Part shown: piece by piece, positions 43,760-53,040 of the stretch | Numbering within the stretch: position 1 is the stretch's first letter | Layout of the letters: every line of letters begins with the position of its first letter | From: Pigmentiphaga sp. NML080357 | Lineage (GTDB): Bacteria > Pseudomonadota > Gammaproteobacteria > Burkholderiales > Burkholderiaceae_B | Direction: 5' to 3' | NCBI RefSeq assembly: GCF_002188465.1 | Contig: NZ_NINW01000049.1 | Location: 496,001 to 560,000 of the forward strand | Length of the DNA: 64,000 bases | The notes under the pieces: model-generated | What the model was told of the DNA's origin: nothing | What the model saw: only the letters and a program-made list of their open reading frames with translations | The model's database searches: none | Translations under genes and position numbers: made by a program

Positions 43760-44161
43760 ATGCGTAGATGGGCATCATTCGCGCTGTTGATGGCGCTTGC
43801 AGCGCCGGTCGGCGCGCAATCCGATTGCGACGGCCAAACCAGCCAGGCGGGGATGAGCGAATGCGCCAGCCGCGCCTACAAGAAATCCGACGCGGAACTG
43901 AACAAGGCCTACAAGACCATTCTCGGCCGGTTGAAGGACGACAAGGAGCTCACGCAGCGTCTCGTCGCCGCACAGCGGGCATGGGTGGCCTATCGCGATG
44001 CGGAATGCGCGTTCTCGAGTTCCATGGCCGAGGGCGGGTCCGCCTACCCGATGGTGCAGGCCATGTGCCTCGACCAGCAGACCCGGGCCCGCACCGAGGC
44101 CTTGCATGGATACCTGAAGTGCAAAGAGGGCGATCTGAGCTGTCCCGTTCCTTCCAAATGA
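43760..44161 (+). CDS. LprI-like (DUF1311) secreted protein
   Basis: 133 residues with signal peptide RRWASFALLMALAAPVGAQS, so periplasmic. The mature part follows the LprI/DUF1311 pattern: CDGQTSQAGMSECASRAYKKSDAELNKAYKTILGRL, LVAAQRAWVAYRDAECAF, and a final CLDQQTRARTEALHGYL. Five Cys occur in the mature part plus one near the C-terminus; the conserved four form two disulfides. The M. tuberculosis founding member inhibits lysozyme. AGGGAG precedes the ATG. It sits between two Lnb-like membrane proteins. Confidence 0.85.
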   Translation: MRRWASFALLMALAAPVGAQSDCDGQTSQAGMSECASRAYKKSDAELNKAYKTILGRLKDDKELTQRLVAAQRAWVAYRDAECAFSSSMAEGGSAYPMVQAMCLDQQTRARTEALHGYLKCKEGDLSCPVPSK

Positions 44162-44179
44162 CGCGTCGGTGATCCGTCC

Positions 44180-45169
44180 ATGGGCATGATGCTTCTGGCC
44201 GCCGCCGTGATCCTGTTCGGCGCGTGGGGTGCCCTGGCCCTCGGTTATTGCACGGCGGTGCAGGGGAGGGTGCGCGTTGCTGCGCTGGCGGCCTGGCTCG
44301 CCGTGACCGCGGCCGCCCTGGCCAGCATGGCGTTCGGTTCTTTCGTCGGCCCGGCGATATTCGGCGCGGCGGCGCTGGCCTTGCTCGCATGGTGGTCACG
44401 CATCCGTCCCTCGAACGACCGGCCATGGATACCCGAGGTTGCCAGGCAGACCCATGGCAACGTGGAGGGCGACCGGGTCACGTTGCACAACGTGCGCAAC
44501 TTCGATTGGCGGAGCGCCACCGACTTCGACGCCCGGTGGGAAACCCGCACCTACTATCTTTCCCGGCTGTGTTCGGTCGATCTCGTCCTGTCCTATTGGG
44601 GGCGGCCGGCGATCGCGCACGCCATGGTGTCGTTCGGGTTCACCGACGGGCAGTATGTCGTTTTCTCGGTGGAAATCCGGCGCAAGCAGGGGGATGCGTT
44701 CTCCGAGATCGGCGGGTTCTTCCGGAACTATGAATTGAGCGTGATCGCTTCCGCCGAAGAGGACAGCCTGCGCGTGCGCACCAATGTGCGGGGCGAGGAC
44801 GGCTACCTGTACCGTATCCACATGCCTCGCGAAGCGGCGTGCTCGCTGTTCCTGGCCTACGTGGACACCGCCAACGGGCTGGTGCGCCGGCCGCGCTTCT
44901 ACAACACCTTGACCGCCAACTGCACCACGCTGGTGTTCCAGATGGCGCAGCGGATCGTGCCCGGCCTGCCGTTGGACTACCGGCTGCTCATGTCGGGCTA
45001 TCTGCCGGAGTACCTGTTCGAGCTGGGCGCGTTGCAAGGGGCGCCCGACGTGGCCGCGTATCGCCGCGGCGGCCGCTATACGGAACGGGCGCTCGAGACG
45101 TCCGACGCGGAGTCGTTTTCGCGGAACATCCGGCGCGGGGTGCCGGGCGTGGCGCAGTCGCCGGCGTAG
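44180..45169 (+). CDS. DUF4105/Lnb-type membrane protein (His-Cys papain-like)
   Basis: 329 residues. Three N-terminal hydrophobic segments (LLAAAVILFGAWGALALGY, AALAAWLAVTAAALASMAF, AIFGAAALALLAWWS) lead into the DUF4105 domain: VTLHNVRNFDWRSATDFDARWETRTY, LVLSYWGRPAIAHAMVSFGF (His), YVVFSVEIRRKQGDAFSEIGGF and FYNTLTANCTTLVFQMAQ (Cys). The family includes Lnb, a lipoprotein intramolecular acyltransferase of Firmicutes, and membrane proteins of unknown role in proteobacteria. 18 bp after the LprI-like gene, likely one operon. Confidence 0.85.
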   Translation: MGMMLLAAAVILFGAWGALALGYCTAVQGRVRVAALAAWLAVTAAALASMAFGSFVGPAIFGAAALALLAWWSRIRPSNDRPWIPEVARQTHGNVEGDRVTLHNVRNFDWRSATDFDARWETRTYYLSRLCSVDLVLSYWGRPAIAHAMVSFGFTDGQYVVFSVEIRRKQGDAFSEIGGFFRNYELSVIASAEEDSLRVRTNVRGEDGYLYRIHMPREAACSLFLAYVDTANGLVRRPRFYNTLTANCTTLVFQMAQRIVPGLPLDYRLLMSGYLPEYLFELGALQGAPDVAAYRRGGRYTERALETSDAESFSRNIRRGVPGVAQSPA

Positions 45170-45188
45170 CCGCCCTTTTTCGCGCGCC

Positions 45189-45935
45189 TTAGCCGCCGCA
45201 CACCGGGCACCCCGGATCCCGGCCCACCCGTACCTCGTGCCACTTCATCGACAGGGCATCCAGCATCAGCAGGCGCCCCGACAGGCTGGTGCCCACGCCG
45301 GTCACTACCTTGATGGCTTCGGCGGCCTGGGTGGCGCCGATGATGCCCACCAGCGGCGCGAAGACGCCCATCGTCGCGCAATTGACCTCTTCCACGTCCT
45401 CGCCGTCCGGGAACAGGCAGTGGTAGCACGGGGCGTCGTGCCGCCGCAGGTCGAACACGCCGACCTGCCCGTCGAAGCGGATGGCGGCGCCGGATACCAG
45501 CGGCTTGCGGTGCCGGACGCAGGCGCGGTTGATGGCGTGGCGGGTAGCGAAGTTGTCGGTGCAGTCGAGCACGATGTCGGCCGCCGCGACCTGGGCATCG
45601 AGCCCGTCGTCCGCCAGCCGCTGCGTCAAGGCGTGGACGGCAACCTCGGGGTTGATGGCATTCAGGGTTTCCTTGCCGGATTCCGCCTTGTAGCGGCCCA
45701 CCCGTTCGGTGGTGTGCAGGATCTGCCGCTGCAGGTTGGTGAGGTCCACCGTGTCGTCGTCGGCCAGCACCAGGCTGCCCAGGCCGGCCGAAGCCAGATA
45801 GAACGCCGCGGGCGACCCCAGGCCGCCCGCGCCCACGATCAGGGCACGCGCCTCGAGGAGGCGCTGCTGCCCTTCGATGCCGATTTCGTCGAGCAGCACA
45901 TGCCGCGAATAGCGCAGTAACTGCTCGTCGTTCAC
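45189..45935 (-). CDS. moeB: MoeB/ThiF/HesA-family adenylyltransferase
   Basis: 248 residues. Adenylates the C-terminus of a ubiquitin-like sulfur carrier (MoaD or ThiS). Signatures: DEQLLRYSRHVLLDEIGIEGQ, ATP site IVGAGGLGSPAAFYLA, TNLQRQILH, DIVLDCTDNFATRHAIN, zinc pairs CYHC and CPVC, and NCATMGVFAPLVGIIGATQAAE with the candidate catalytic Cys. I cannot tell MoeB from ThiF with certainty because no moaD/thiS lies nearby. Its start overlaps the ctpA stop by four bases. Confidence 0.88.
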   Translation of the reverse strand: MNDEQLLRYSRHVLLDEIGIEGQQRLLEARALIVGAGGLGSPAAFYLASAGLGSLVLADDDTVDLTNLQRQILHTTERVGRYKAESGKETLNAINPEVAVHALTQRLADDGLDAQVAAADIVLDCTDNFATRHAINRACVRHRKPLVSGAAIRFDGQVGVFDLRRHDAPCYHCLFPDGEDVEEVNCATMGVFAPLVGIIGATQAAEAIKVVTGVGTSLSGRLLMLDALSMKWHEVRVGRDPGCPVCGG

Positions 45936-47446
45936 TTGGCCGGCGCGGGAACGGGTTTCTCGGGCGGTGCCGGCAGGGGGGCGGCCGGCTTTTCGTCCTT
46001 GGTCGCTTCCTTGGCTTTCTCGGCGGGCGTCTTGTTGCGCTCGGCCAGTTCGGCGGCATCCTTGGCCACTTCTTCGGCCTTGGCCAGCTGCACCGGCTTG
46101 CCGGCCAGCAGGTTCAGCGCCTGGGTCAGCTGGAAGTCGTCCGCGCTGCCGAACTCGATGGGCTTGATCGTCTTGCGTTCGGCGGCCTTGGCCGGATCCT
46201 GCGGGCCGGACTTGATCTCGCCGTTCGGATCCTTGTCATTGAGCAGGTGCTTGGCCAGGTCGGCCTCGCGGGGCCGCTCGAACAGATCGCCTTCGGGCGT
46301 ATCCGTGACGGGGAAGTCCGGCACGATGCCCTTGGCCTGGATCGAGCGTCCGCTCGGCGTGTAGTAGCGCGAGGTGGTCAGCTTGATGGCCGAATCGCGC
46401 GAGATCGGCAGGATGACCTGCACCGAGCCCTTGCCGAAGGTCTGGGCGCCCAGCACCTTGGCCCGCTTCTGGTCCTGCAGGGCGCCGGCCACGATTTCCG
46501 AGGCCGAGGCCGAGCCGGCGTTGACCAGCACCACCATGGGCACGGTCTTGGTCCAGCCCGGCAGGCGCTTGACGTAGTCGTCGCTGCTGCGCAGGTAGTC
46601 GGCCGGAATGGTCTGGTACTTGCGCTTGGCGTCCGGCGTGCGGCCGTCGGTGGATACCACTAGGGTGTTCTGCGGCAGGAAGGCGGCCGAGACCGCGATC
46701 GCGCTGTGCAGCAGGCCGCCCGGATCGTTGCGCAGGTCCAGCACCAGCGACTTGGGCGCGCCGTTCTTGCCCAGGCGCTCCAGGTGCGTGGCGAGATCGG
46801 CGCCGGTCTGTTCCTGGAACTGGGCGATGCGGACGTAGGCCGTATTGCCGTCCAGCATCTTGCTGCGTACGCTCTGGACCTTGATGATGTCGCGCTGGAT
46901 GGTGACGACGATGGGTTGGGCCTCGTTCTTGCGCACCAGGGTCAGCGTGATCGAGGTCTTGGGCTTGCCGCGCATCAGCTTGACGGCGTCGTTCAGCAGC
47001 AGGCCCTTGGTGGACTTGTCGTCGATCTTGACGATCAAGTCGCCGGCCTTGACGCCGGCGCGCGCCGCGGGGGTGTCCTCGATGGGCGAGATGACCTTGA
47101 CGAAGCCGTCCTCGGTGCCGACCTCGATGCCCAGGCCGCCGAACTCGCCCTGGGTGGCCGTCTGCATTTCGCGGTAGGCGTCGGCATCCAGGTAGGCCGA
47201 GTGCGGATCCAGGTCGGACAGCATGCCGGCGATGGCGCCGTCGATCAGCTTCTTGTCCTCGACCGGCTCGACGTAGTTGTTCTTGATGGTGGCGAAGACA
47301 TTCGAGAACTGGCGGATCTCTTCGAGCGGCAAGGGGCCGCGGGTTTCCCGCTGCGCGACCGCCGTGATGCCCAGGCTGACCAGCACGCCGGCAACGACGC
47401 CGAGGCTGACCAGGCCGATACTGCGAACTTTACTCTTGCTGCCCAT
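45932..47446 (-). CDS. ctpA: S41 carboxyl-terminal processing peptidase (CtpA/Prc type)
   Basis: 504 residues. Periplasmic serine protease anchored by an N-terminal helix VRSIGLVSLGVVAGVLVSLGI. A PDZ domain lies around residues 95-175 (GEFGGLGIEVGTEDGFVKVI ... AGVKAGDLIVKIDD). The catalytic Ser is in VLVNAGSASASEIVAGALQD and the Lys in LGAQTFGKGSVQVI. SGRSIQAKGIVPDFPV is a conserved late block. The C-terminal 60 residues are Lys/Ala/Pro-rich. Third in the gpmA-envC-ctpA-moeB operon, acting on envelope proteins and murein enzymes. Confidence 0.95.
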   Translation of the reverse strand: MGSKSKVRSIGLVSLGVVAGVLVSLGITAVAQRETRGPLPLEEIRQFSNVFATIKNNYVEPVEDKKLIDGAIAGMLSDLDPHSAYLDADAYREMQTATQGEFGGLGIEVGTEDGFVKVISPIEDTPAARAGVKAGDLIVKIDDKSTKGLLLNDAVKLMRGKPKTSITLTLVRKNEAQPIVVTIQRDIIKVQSVRSKMLDGNTAYVRIAQFQEQTGADLATHLERLGKNGAPKSLVLDLRNDPGGLLHSAIAVSAAFLPQNTLVVSTDGRTPDAKRKYQTIPADYLRSSDDYVKRLPGWTKTVPMVVLVNAGSASASEIVAGALQDQKRAKVLGAQTFGKGSVQVILPISRDSAIKLTTSRYYTPSGRSIQAKGIVPDFPVTDTPEGDLFERPREADLAKHLLNDKDPNGEIKSGPQDPAKAAERKTIKPIEFGSADDFQLTQALNLLAGKPVQLAKAEEVAKDAAELAERNKTPAEKAKEATKDEKPAAPLPAPPEKPVPAPAK

Positions 47447-47578
47447 GTATTCCTCCGGGCCCGGGGCTGGGATGTGAAAGGTTTGACACCCAGGGGGCCT
47501 CTCGGGTTCTCGTCGATTGTCGAAATGGTGAATGTGGTGCGTGCGCGCTTGGCGATCAGGATATCCGGGTCGGGTGGA

Positions 47579-48895
47579 TCAGCGCAACGAGGCCCATTTG
47601 AGCGGGTCGAACGGCGCGCCTCGGTGCCGCAACTCAAAGTATAGGCCCGATTCGGACTGGCCCCCCGTGGCGCCTACGTTGGCGACGATGTCGCCGCTCT
47701 TGACGTCGTCTCCGACGTGGCGCAGCACCGCCTGGTTGTTGCCGTATATCGACAGGTACTGGCTGCCGTGGTCGATGATGAGCAGGTTGCCGAATCCGCG
47801 CAGCCAGTCGGCGAAGACTACCTTGCCGGCCGCCACCGCGCGTACGTCGGTGCCTTCGGGGGCGCGGATGAAGACGCCTTTCCAGGTCCCGCCTTCGCCG
47901 CGCGAGGCGCCGAAGCGGCCCACCACGTCGCCCGGCACCGGCAGGCGCAGGCGACCGCGCAGTTTCTCGAACTGGCCGGTGAGGGAGGGATCGGGTACCA
48001 GGCTGTTGCGCGCCACCGCCTGTTCCGGCGGCGGCTCGGTACGCGGCGGGGGAGGCTTGCCGGCCTCGCGGGCGGCCTGTTCGGCGGCGCGGCGGGCCTG
48101 TTCCGCGCGGCGCGCCTGTTCGGCCTTGCGCCGGGCTTCCTCGGCCTGCCGGGCCAGCATGCGCGTCAGGTTGTCGATGACGCGGGACAGGCGCTTTTCG
48201 TCGCGCTCCAGGTTGGCGGCCTGGCGGCGCTGGGTCTTGAGCTTGGAGGATATGTCGGCCAGCACCTTGCGGCGTTCCTCGGACTGCTTGAGCAGTTCCT
48301 GTCGCTGGTTGTTTTCCTCGGCGGCCAGCTGTTCGAGTTCGCCGCGCTTGGCGTCCGCCTGGGCCCGCAACCGGGCCAGCTCTTCCAGCTCGGCCTGCAG
48401 TTCGGTCACGGTCTTGGCGCGCGCCTGGGCGATGTAGCCCAGATAGGCGAGATTGCGGTTCAGGCGCTGGGGGTCGTCGCCCGACAGCAGGGCGCCCCAC
48501 GGCGTGAGCCCGCCTACCGCGTACTGGCGGCGCAGCAGGTCGGCCAGGTGCGCCTGCCGCTGCGACAGGTGCTTTTCCTTTTCGGCAATGGCCTGTTTCT
48601 GGCGCTCGAGCTCGGCGTTGGCCCGGCGCTGCGCGTTGCCCAGCTCGACCAGGCGGCGGTTGACCTTGGAGATGGTCTGTTCGGATTCTTTCAGCGCGTC
48701 GGCGGCGTCGGCGTGCTCTTCCTCGCCCTCGGCGATGTCCTTCTTGAGCGCCTCCAGGCGCTTGCGCAGGGCCTCGCGCTCGCGCGCAACCGCGGCCGGA
48801 TCGGCCGTCTTGCCCGCGTCCGCGGCGACCGCGGCGGGCGGCCAGCCCGAAGCCACGGGCAGGGCGATCAGCAGGGCCGCCGCGAGTCGCTTCAC
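47579..48895 (-). CDS. envC: Murein hydrolase activator EnvC (LytM/M23 factor)
   Basis: 438 residues with signal peptide [20 protein letters not shown]. Residues about 30-250 are long coiled coils rich in Glu/Lys/Arg, and a Pro-rich linker follows. The C-terminal LytM domain has [39 protein letters not shown] and [11 protein letters not shown]. The zinc motif H-x3-D of active M23 peptidases is replaced by [13 protein letters not shown], so it is an activator of amidases (AmiA/B) and not itself a hydrolase. Overlaps gpmA by four bases. Confidence 0.93.
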   Translation of the reverse strand: MKRLAAALLIALPVASGWPPAAVAADAGKTADPAAVAREREALRKRLEALKKDIAEGEEEHADAADALKESEQTISKVNRRLVELGNAQRRANAELERQKQAIAEKEKHLSQRQAHLADLLRRQYAVGGLTPWGALLSGDDPQRLNRNLAYLGYIAQARAKTVTELQAELEELARLRAQADAKRGELEQLAAEENNQRQELLKQSEERRKVLADISSKLKTQRRQAANLERDEKRLSRVIDNLTRMLARQAEEARRKAEQARRAEQARRAAEQAAREAGKPPPPRTEPPPEQAVARNSLVPDPSLTGQFEKLRGRLRLPVPGDVVGRFGASRGEGGTWKGVFIRAPEGTDVRAVAAGKVVFADWLRGFGNLLIIDHGSQYLSIYGNNQAVLRHVGDDVKSGDIVANVGATGGQSESGLYFELRHRGAPFDPLKWASLR

Positions 48896-49644
48896 TTGGC
48901 CTGGGCCTTTCCTTGGGCCGCCACGGCGGCCATGGCGGCGGCGATTTCCTCCGCGTTGCCCAGGTAGTAGTGCCGGATCGGCTTCAGGTCGTCGTCCAGT
49001 TCGTAGACCAGCGGTTGGGCGGTGGGGATGTTCAGGCCCACGATGTCGTCGTCGGAAATGTTGTCCAGGTGCTTGATCAGCGCGCGCAGGCTATTGCCAT
49101 GGGCCGCGATCAGCACGCGCTTGCCGGCTTTGAGCGAGGGAGCGATGGTTTCGTTCCAATAGGGAACGACCCGCGCGACGGTGTCCTTCAGGCATTCCGT
49201 GGCCGGCAGCTCGGACGGGTCGAGCTGGCTGTAGCGGGCGTCGAAGCGGGCGTGGCGCTCGTCGTCCGGCGACAGGGGGTCCGGCGCGATGGCGTAGGCC
49301 CGGCGCCATATCAGCACCTGTTCTTCGCCGAACTTGGCCGCGGTCTCGGCCTTGTTCAACCCCTGCAGCGCGCCGTAGTGGCGTTCGTTCAGGCGCCAGC
49401 TGTGCTCGATGGGCAGGTACATGCGGTCGAGGGCGTCCAGGGCGATCCAGAGCGTGCGGATGGCGCGGCGCAGCACCGAGGTGTAGGCCAGGTCGAAGTC
49501 GTACCCTTCCTGCTTGAGCAGTTCGCCGGCCTTGCGGGCTTCTTCGCGGCCCTTTTCCGTCAGATCGACGTCGGTCCAGCCGGTGAAGCGGTTTTCCAGG
49601 TTCCATTGGCTTTCGCCATGACGCATCAGTACGAGTTTGACCAT
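48892..49644 (-). CDS. gpmA: 2,3-bisphosphoglycerate-dependent phosphoglycerate mutase
   Basis: 250 residues. Interconverts 3- and 2-phosphoglycerate in glycolysis through a phospho-His. [28 protein letters not shown] (catalytic His and Arg), [24 protein letters not shown], and [18 protein letters not shown] (second His) are canonical. The ATG at 49644 gives the usual length. First gene of the operon with envC, ctpA and moeB, divergent from the rhodanese gene. Confidence 0.97.
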   Translation of the reverse strand: MVKLVLMRHGESQWNLENRFTGWTDVDLTEKGREEARKAGELLKQEGYDFDLAYTSVLRRAIRTLWIALDALDRMYLPIEHSWRLNERHYGALQGLNKAETAAKFGEEQVLIWRRAYAIAPDPLSPDDERHARFDARYSQLDPSELPATECLKDTVARVVPYWNETIAPSLKAGKRVLIAAHGNSLRALIKHLDNISDDDIVGLNIPTAQPLVYELDDDLKPIRHYYLGNAEEIAAAMAAVAAQGKAQAK

Positions 49645-49759
49645 GTTTGGAGGGCGCAGGCGCGCTGCGCGTAAAGGTTGAATACAATTCGGCTGCCCGC
49701 CGAAAACCGGTGGGGTGGGCACCGCCCGGCTTGAAAAACGCCAGCCTATCCCGACATTT

Positions 49760-49765
49760 TATAAT
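49760..49765 (+). promoter_or_regulatory. Likely -10 element for rhodanese-grxC-secB
   Basis: A perfect TATAAT stands at 49760-49765 in the divergent gap. The nearest good -35 (TTGAAA, 49731-49736) is 23 bp upstream, too far for a normal promoter, so the -35 is uncertain. The leader would be about 130 nt. Confidence 0.45.
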
Positions 49766-49901
49766 CCTGCGGCATTATCTTGGCCGCAGGCCCGGATTCG
49801 GCCCGCTCCGGCGGCGAAAATCCGGCGGGCCATGCAGCTTTTCCCGCCGTTTGCGATTTCGTAAGCGTGCGTAACGCCCGCCTTCTTTCCAGGATCCGTT
49901 C

Positions 49902-50306
49902 GTGAAATTCATCGTCGACAACATTCTCTTGATCGCATTGGCGCTCGTTTCGGGCGGCATGCTGCTGTGGCAATCCGTCCGGGGCGGCAAGACCGGCGGA
50001 TCGATCAGCGCGGCCGAGGCCACCGCCGCGGTCAATCAGCGGCACGCCGTGTTCGTCGACGTCCGTCCGGCAGCCGAGTTCGCGGCCGGGCACATCGCGC
50101 AATCGCGCAGCGTGCCCATCGCCGAGCTCCCGCAGAAGGCCGGGAGCCTGCCCAAGAACAAACCGCTCATCCTGGTGGGTGCCAACGGCCGCGACGCGGC
50201 CAAGGCCGTGGCCCAGTTCAAGGCCCAGGGGTTCGCCGACGTGAGCAGCCTGGCCGGCGGACTGACCGGCTGGGTCCAGGCCGGGATGCCGGTCGCCAAA
50301 GGATAG
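49902..50306 (+). CDS. Membrane-anchored rhodanese-like protein without active-site Cys
   Basis: 134 residues. N-terminal helix FIVDNILLIALALVSGGMLLW anchors a single rhodanese domain: FVDVRPAAEFAAGHIAQSRSVPIAEL and LAGGLTGWVQAGMPV. The strand that normally ends in the catalytic CxxG reads LILVGANGRDAAKA; the Cys is absent, so sulfur transfer is not expected. It matches E. coli YibN in place (yibN-grxC-secB-gpsA). Probably a binding or regulatory protein. Confidence 0.88.
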   Translation: MKFIVDNILLIALALVSGGMLLWQSVRGGKTGGSISAAEATAAVNQRHAVFVDVRPAAEFAAGHIAQSRSVPIAELPQKAGSLPKNKPLILVGANGRDAAKAVAQFKAQGFADVSSLAGGLTGWVQAGMPVAKG

Positions 50307-50310
50307 CGTC

Positions 50311-50586
50311 ATGCAAAAGGTATTGATGTATTCGACGGGGTATTGCCCCTACTGCATGCGCGCCGAAATGCTGCTCAAGCAGCGCGGCGTGGAGCAGATC
50401 GAGAAGGTGCGAATCGACGCCGAGCCCGAGCGCCGCGGCGAGATGATCGAACGGACCGGGCGGCGCACCGTGCCGCAGATCTACATCGGCGACACCCACG
50501 TGGGCGGCTTCGACGACCTGGCCGCGCTCGACCGCGCGGGCGGCCTGGTGCCCCTGCTCAACGGCGAGGCCGCGCCGGGGCATTGA
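50311..50586 (+). CDS. grxC: Glutaredoxin 3
   Basis: 91 residues. Glutathione-dependent thiol-disulfide oxidoreductase. Active site YSTGYCPYCMRAEMLL, cis-proline TVPQIYI and the GSH-binding GGFDDLAAL are present. Starts 4 bp after the rhodanese gene; a hairpin with a T-run follows. Confidence 0.95.
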   Translation: MQKVLMYSTGYCPYCMRAEMLLKQRGVEQIEKVRIDAEPERRGEMIERTGRRTVPQIYIGDTHVGGFDDLAALDRAGGLVPLLNGEAAPGH

Positions 50587-50596
50587 TTTCGTAGTG

Positions 50597-50620
50597 GCCG
50601 GGAACGCCCCGGCGTGTTTT
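50597..50620 (+). terminator. Terminator-like hairpin after grxC
   Basis: GCCGGG (50597-50602) pairs with CCCGGC (50608-50613), followed by GTGTTTT. Partial read-through into secB is likely, as this gene order is usually cotranscribed. Confidence 0.55.
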
Positions 50621-50702
50621 CATTGGTGTACACGTTTCGGCTCCGCGCGCACCGGGAGCCGGGTCCAGCCAGCAGGCTTTTCGTTTTCTGAATTCCTTCC
50701 CC

Positions 50703-51215
50703 ATGTCCGACAATCAAGAGCAGCAAGCCCCCGTTTTCAACATCCAGCGCGTCTACCTGAAGGACCTCTCGCTGGAGCTGCCGAACGCGCCGCAGATCTT
50801 CCTGGAAACCGAGCAGCCGGGCGTGGAAGTGGCCATCGACGTCGGCGCCCAGGCGCTGGCCGAGACCGTGTTCGAGGTGACCGTCACCGCCACCGTCACC
50901 ACCAAGATCGGCGACAAGGTCCTGTACCTGGTCGAAGGCAAGCAGGCCGGCATCTTCGAGCTGGCCAACATCCCGCTGGAACAGCTCGATCCCATCCTCG
51001 GCATCGCTTGCCCGGGCATCATCTATCCCTACCTGCGCAGCAACATCGCCGATGCCATCACCCGCGCCTCGATGGCGCCGCTGCACCTGGCCGAAGTCAA
51101 CTTCCAGGCGATCTACGAACAGCGCGTCGCCCAGGCGGCCGCCGAGCAGCAAGTGGCCGAGGCCGGCAAGGACAGCGGCCTGATCCTGCCGCCCGGCGTC
51201 GGCACCAAGCACTGA
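50703..51215 (+). CDS. secB: Protein-export chaperone SecB
   Basis: 170 residues. Tetrameric cytosolic chaperone that keeps preproteins unfolded for Sec[56 protein letters not shown] and [32 protein letters not shown] are all canonical. It has an Ala/Glu-rich C-terminal tail with a Gly-rich end, typical of beta-proteobacterial SecB. Between grxC and gpsA. Confidence 0.97.
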   Translation: MSDNQEQQAPVFNIQRVYLKDLSLELPNAPQIFLETEQPGVEVAIDVGAQALAETVFEVTVTATVTTKIGDKVLYLVEGKQAGIFELANIPLEQLDPILGIACPGIIYPYLRSNIADAITRASMAPLHLAEVNFQAIYEQRVAQAAAEQQVAEAGKDSGLILPPGVGTKH

Positions 51216-51230
51216 CCGGCCGGCTCGATC

Positions 51231-52403
51231 ATGGCGGATACGACGGCTCCGGGATTGCGGGTCGCCGTCCTGGGGGCGGGCAGCTGGGGGACGGCGCTGG
51301 CCGCCGCCTGCGCCCGCAGCCATCCCACCATGCTGTGGGCGCGCCGGAGCGAACTGGCGCGCCGCATCGCCGATACCCATGAGAATGCCGACTACCTGCC
51401 CGGGATCGCGCTGCCGGCGGACTTGCGCACCGCGGCCGACATCGCCGAGGTATTCGGCCATCTCCAGGGCGCCGTCCGGCCTTTGCTGATTCTCGGCGTG
51501 CCCGTGGCGGGCATGGAACAGGCGTGCCGCGAGGTCGCGGTCGGCGTGGCCCGCCACGGCATGCGAGACCTCGCCGTGGTCTGGACCTGCAAGGGGCTGG
51601 ACGCCCGGACCGGCCGCCTGCCGCACGCCATCGCCGACGACGCCTTCGCCGGCGCAGCCGCCATTTCGACCGGCGTCCTGTCCGGTCCTTCCTTCGCCCG
51701 CGAAGTCGCACGCGGCCTGCCGGTGGCGTTGACCATTGCCAGCGCCAGCGCGGAGTTGCGCGACCGGGTGACCGAAGCGCTCCACGGCGGCGCCATCCGG
51801 GTCTACGGCAGCGAGGACGTGATCGGCGTGGAAGTGGGCGGCGCGGTCAAGAACATCATGGCCATCGCCTGCGGCATCGGCGACGGCCTGGGCATGGGTG
51901 CCAACGCCCGCGCCGCGCTCATCACCCGCGGCCTGGCGGAAATGACGCGCCTGGGCGTGGCTCTGGGCGCGCAGGCCGATACCTTCTCCGGCTTGACCGG
52001 CCTGGGCGACCTGATCCTGACCGCTACCGGCGACCTCTCCCGCAACCGCCACGTCGGCCTGGAGATCGGGCGAGGCCGGGCCCTGGACGAGATCCTCGGC
52101 GACATGACGCAGGTGGCCGAAGGCGTGCGCTGCGCGCCGGCCGTGCGCGATCTCGCGCGCCGCTGCGGCATCGAGATGCCCATTACCGAGGCCGTATGCG
52201 CGGTGCTGTTCGAGCGCGTGCCGCCGGCGGACGCCGTGTCGCGCCTGCTCGCCCGGGACCCGAAGGTTGAAGCCCCCGGGGTGAGCCCCCCCCTACGCGC
52301 TGCCGCGCGCCCCCCGGGGGGCGATGCTGGCGGACCGGCGGAGCCGGATCCGCGGCATCCTGGGTCGGGAGCGTCCGGTTCCGGGGGCGGCGGGGGTTCT
52401 TAA
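51231..52403 (+). CDS. gpsA: Glycerol-3-phosphate dehydrogenase [NAD(P)+], with repeat-derived C-terminal tail
   Basis: 390 residues. Makes sn-glycerol 3-phosphate for phospholipids. Rossmann motif [37 protein letters not shown]; catalytic Lys in [43 protein letters not shown]; and the C-terminal domain ending near [10 protein letters not shown]. Normal GpsA is about 335-350 residues. The last 45 residues (Gly/Pro/Arg-rich) come from translation through a REP-like repeat (52286-52368), so the original stop codon has probably been lost. Follows secB by 15 bp. Confidence 0.95.
   Translation: MADTTAPGLRVAVLGAGSWGTALAAACARSHPTMLWARRSELARRIADTHENADYLPGIALPADLRTAADIAEVFGHLQGAVRPLLILGVPVAGMEQACREVAVGVARHGMRDLAVVWTCKGLDARTGRLPHAIADDAFAGAAAISTGVLSGPSFAREVARGLPVALTIASASAELRDRVTEALHGGAIRVYGSEDVIGVEVGGAVKNIMAIACGIGDGLGMGANARAALITRGLAEMTRLGVALGAQADTFSGLTGLGDLILTATGDLSRNRHVGLEIGRGRALDEILGDMTQVAEGVRCAPAVRDLARRCGIEMPITEAVCAVLFERVPPADAVSRLLARDPKVEAPGVSPPLRAAARPPGGDAGGPAEPDPRHPGSGASGSGGGGGS
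52286..52368. repeat. REP-like palindromic repeat, copy E, inside the gpsA 3' end
   Basis: C8, TACGCGCTGCCGCGCGCC, C6/G6, then GATGCTGGCGGA-CCGGCGGAGCCGG-ATCCGCGGCATC and CCTGGGTCGG. It is nearly the same as copy B. The frame of gpsA runs through it to a stop at 52401. Confidence 0.8.
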
Positions 52404-52412
52404 GGAGTCTAG

Positions 52413-52997
52413 ATGGATGCGGTTTGTGTGTATTGCGGCGCGAGTCCGGGGAACGATCCCTTCTACGCCGAGCTGGCGCGCGATTTCGGGCGCGCGGTGG
52501 CCGAGCGCGGGATGCGCCTGGTGTACGGCGGCGGCAGCGTCGGCCTGATGGGCCACGTGGCCAATGCCGCGCTCGAAGCGGGCGGCCTCGTGACGGGCGT
52601 CATTCCCGAGCGCCTGTGGGAAAAAGAGGTCGGGCACAAGGGCCTGACCGATATGTTCGTCGTGCCCACCATGCACGCTCGCAAGGCGCGCATGGTCGAG
52701 CTTTCGGACGCCTTCGTCGCCTTGCCGGGCGGCTTCGGCACACTGGACGAGCTTTTCGAGGTGCTGACCTGGCAACAGATCGGCTATCACACCAAGCCGG
52801 TGGGGTTGCTCAACGCCAACGGCTACTACGACGCCTTGCTTGCCTTCGCGCGCCACGCCCACGAGCAGGGTTTCGTGCGCGCCGTGCATCTCGAGGCGCT
52901 GATCGTCGATACCGATATCGGCCGCCTGCTGGATCGCCTCGCCAGCGCGCAGCCGGTAAACGTGGACCGATGGGTCAAGAACAGCGAGGCGGTCTGA
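52413..52997 (+). CDS. LOG-family nucleoside 5'-monophosphate phosphoribohydrolase
   Basis: 194 residues of the LOG/TIGR00730 family, which cleaves the ribose-base bond of cytokinin riboside monophosphates or AMP-like nucleotides. AVCVYCGASPGNDPFYAELA, LVYGGGSVGLMGHVANAAL, MHARKARMVELSDAFVALPGGFGTLDELFEVLTW (PGGxGTxxE motif). The ATG at 52413 has AAGGAG before it. The biological substrate in non-plant bacteria is uncertain. Confidence 0.92.
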   Translation: MDAVCVYCGASPGNDPFYAELARDFGRAVAERGMRLVYGGGSVGLMGHVANAALEAGGLVTGVIPERLWEKEVGHKGLTDMFVVPTMHARKARMVELSDAFVALPGGFGTLDELFEVLTWQQIGYHTKPVGLLNANGYYDALLAFARHAHEQGFVRAVHLEALIVDTDIGRLLDRLASAQPVNVDRWVKNSEAV

Positions 52998-53040
52998 AGC
53001 AGTGCCGCCCGCCGGACCAACACCAATAACGGAGATATCC

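Noticed and set aside
45189-45935. Naming the adenylyltransferase ThiF
   Set aside because: Sequence alone does not separate MoeB from ThiF and there are no thi or moa genes nearby; the general MoeB-type name was kept with a note.
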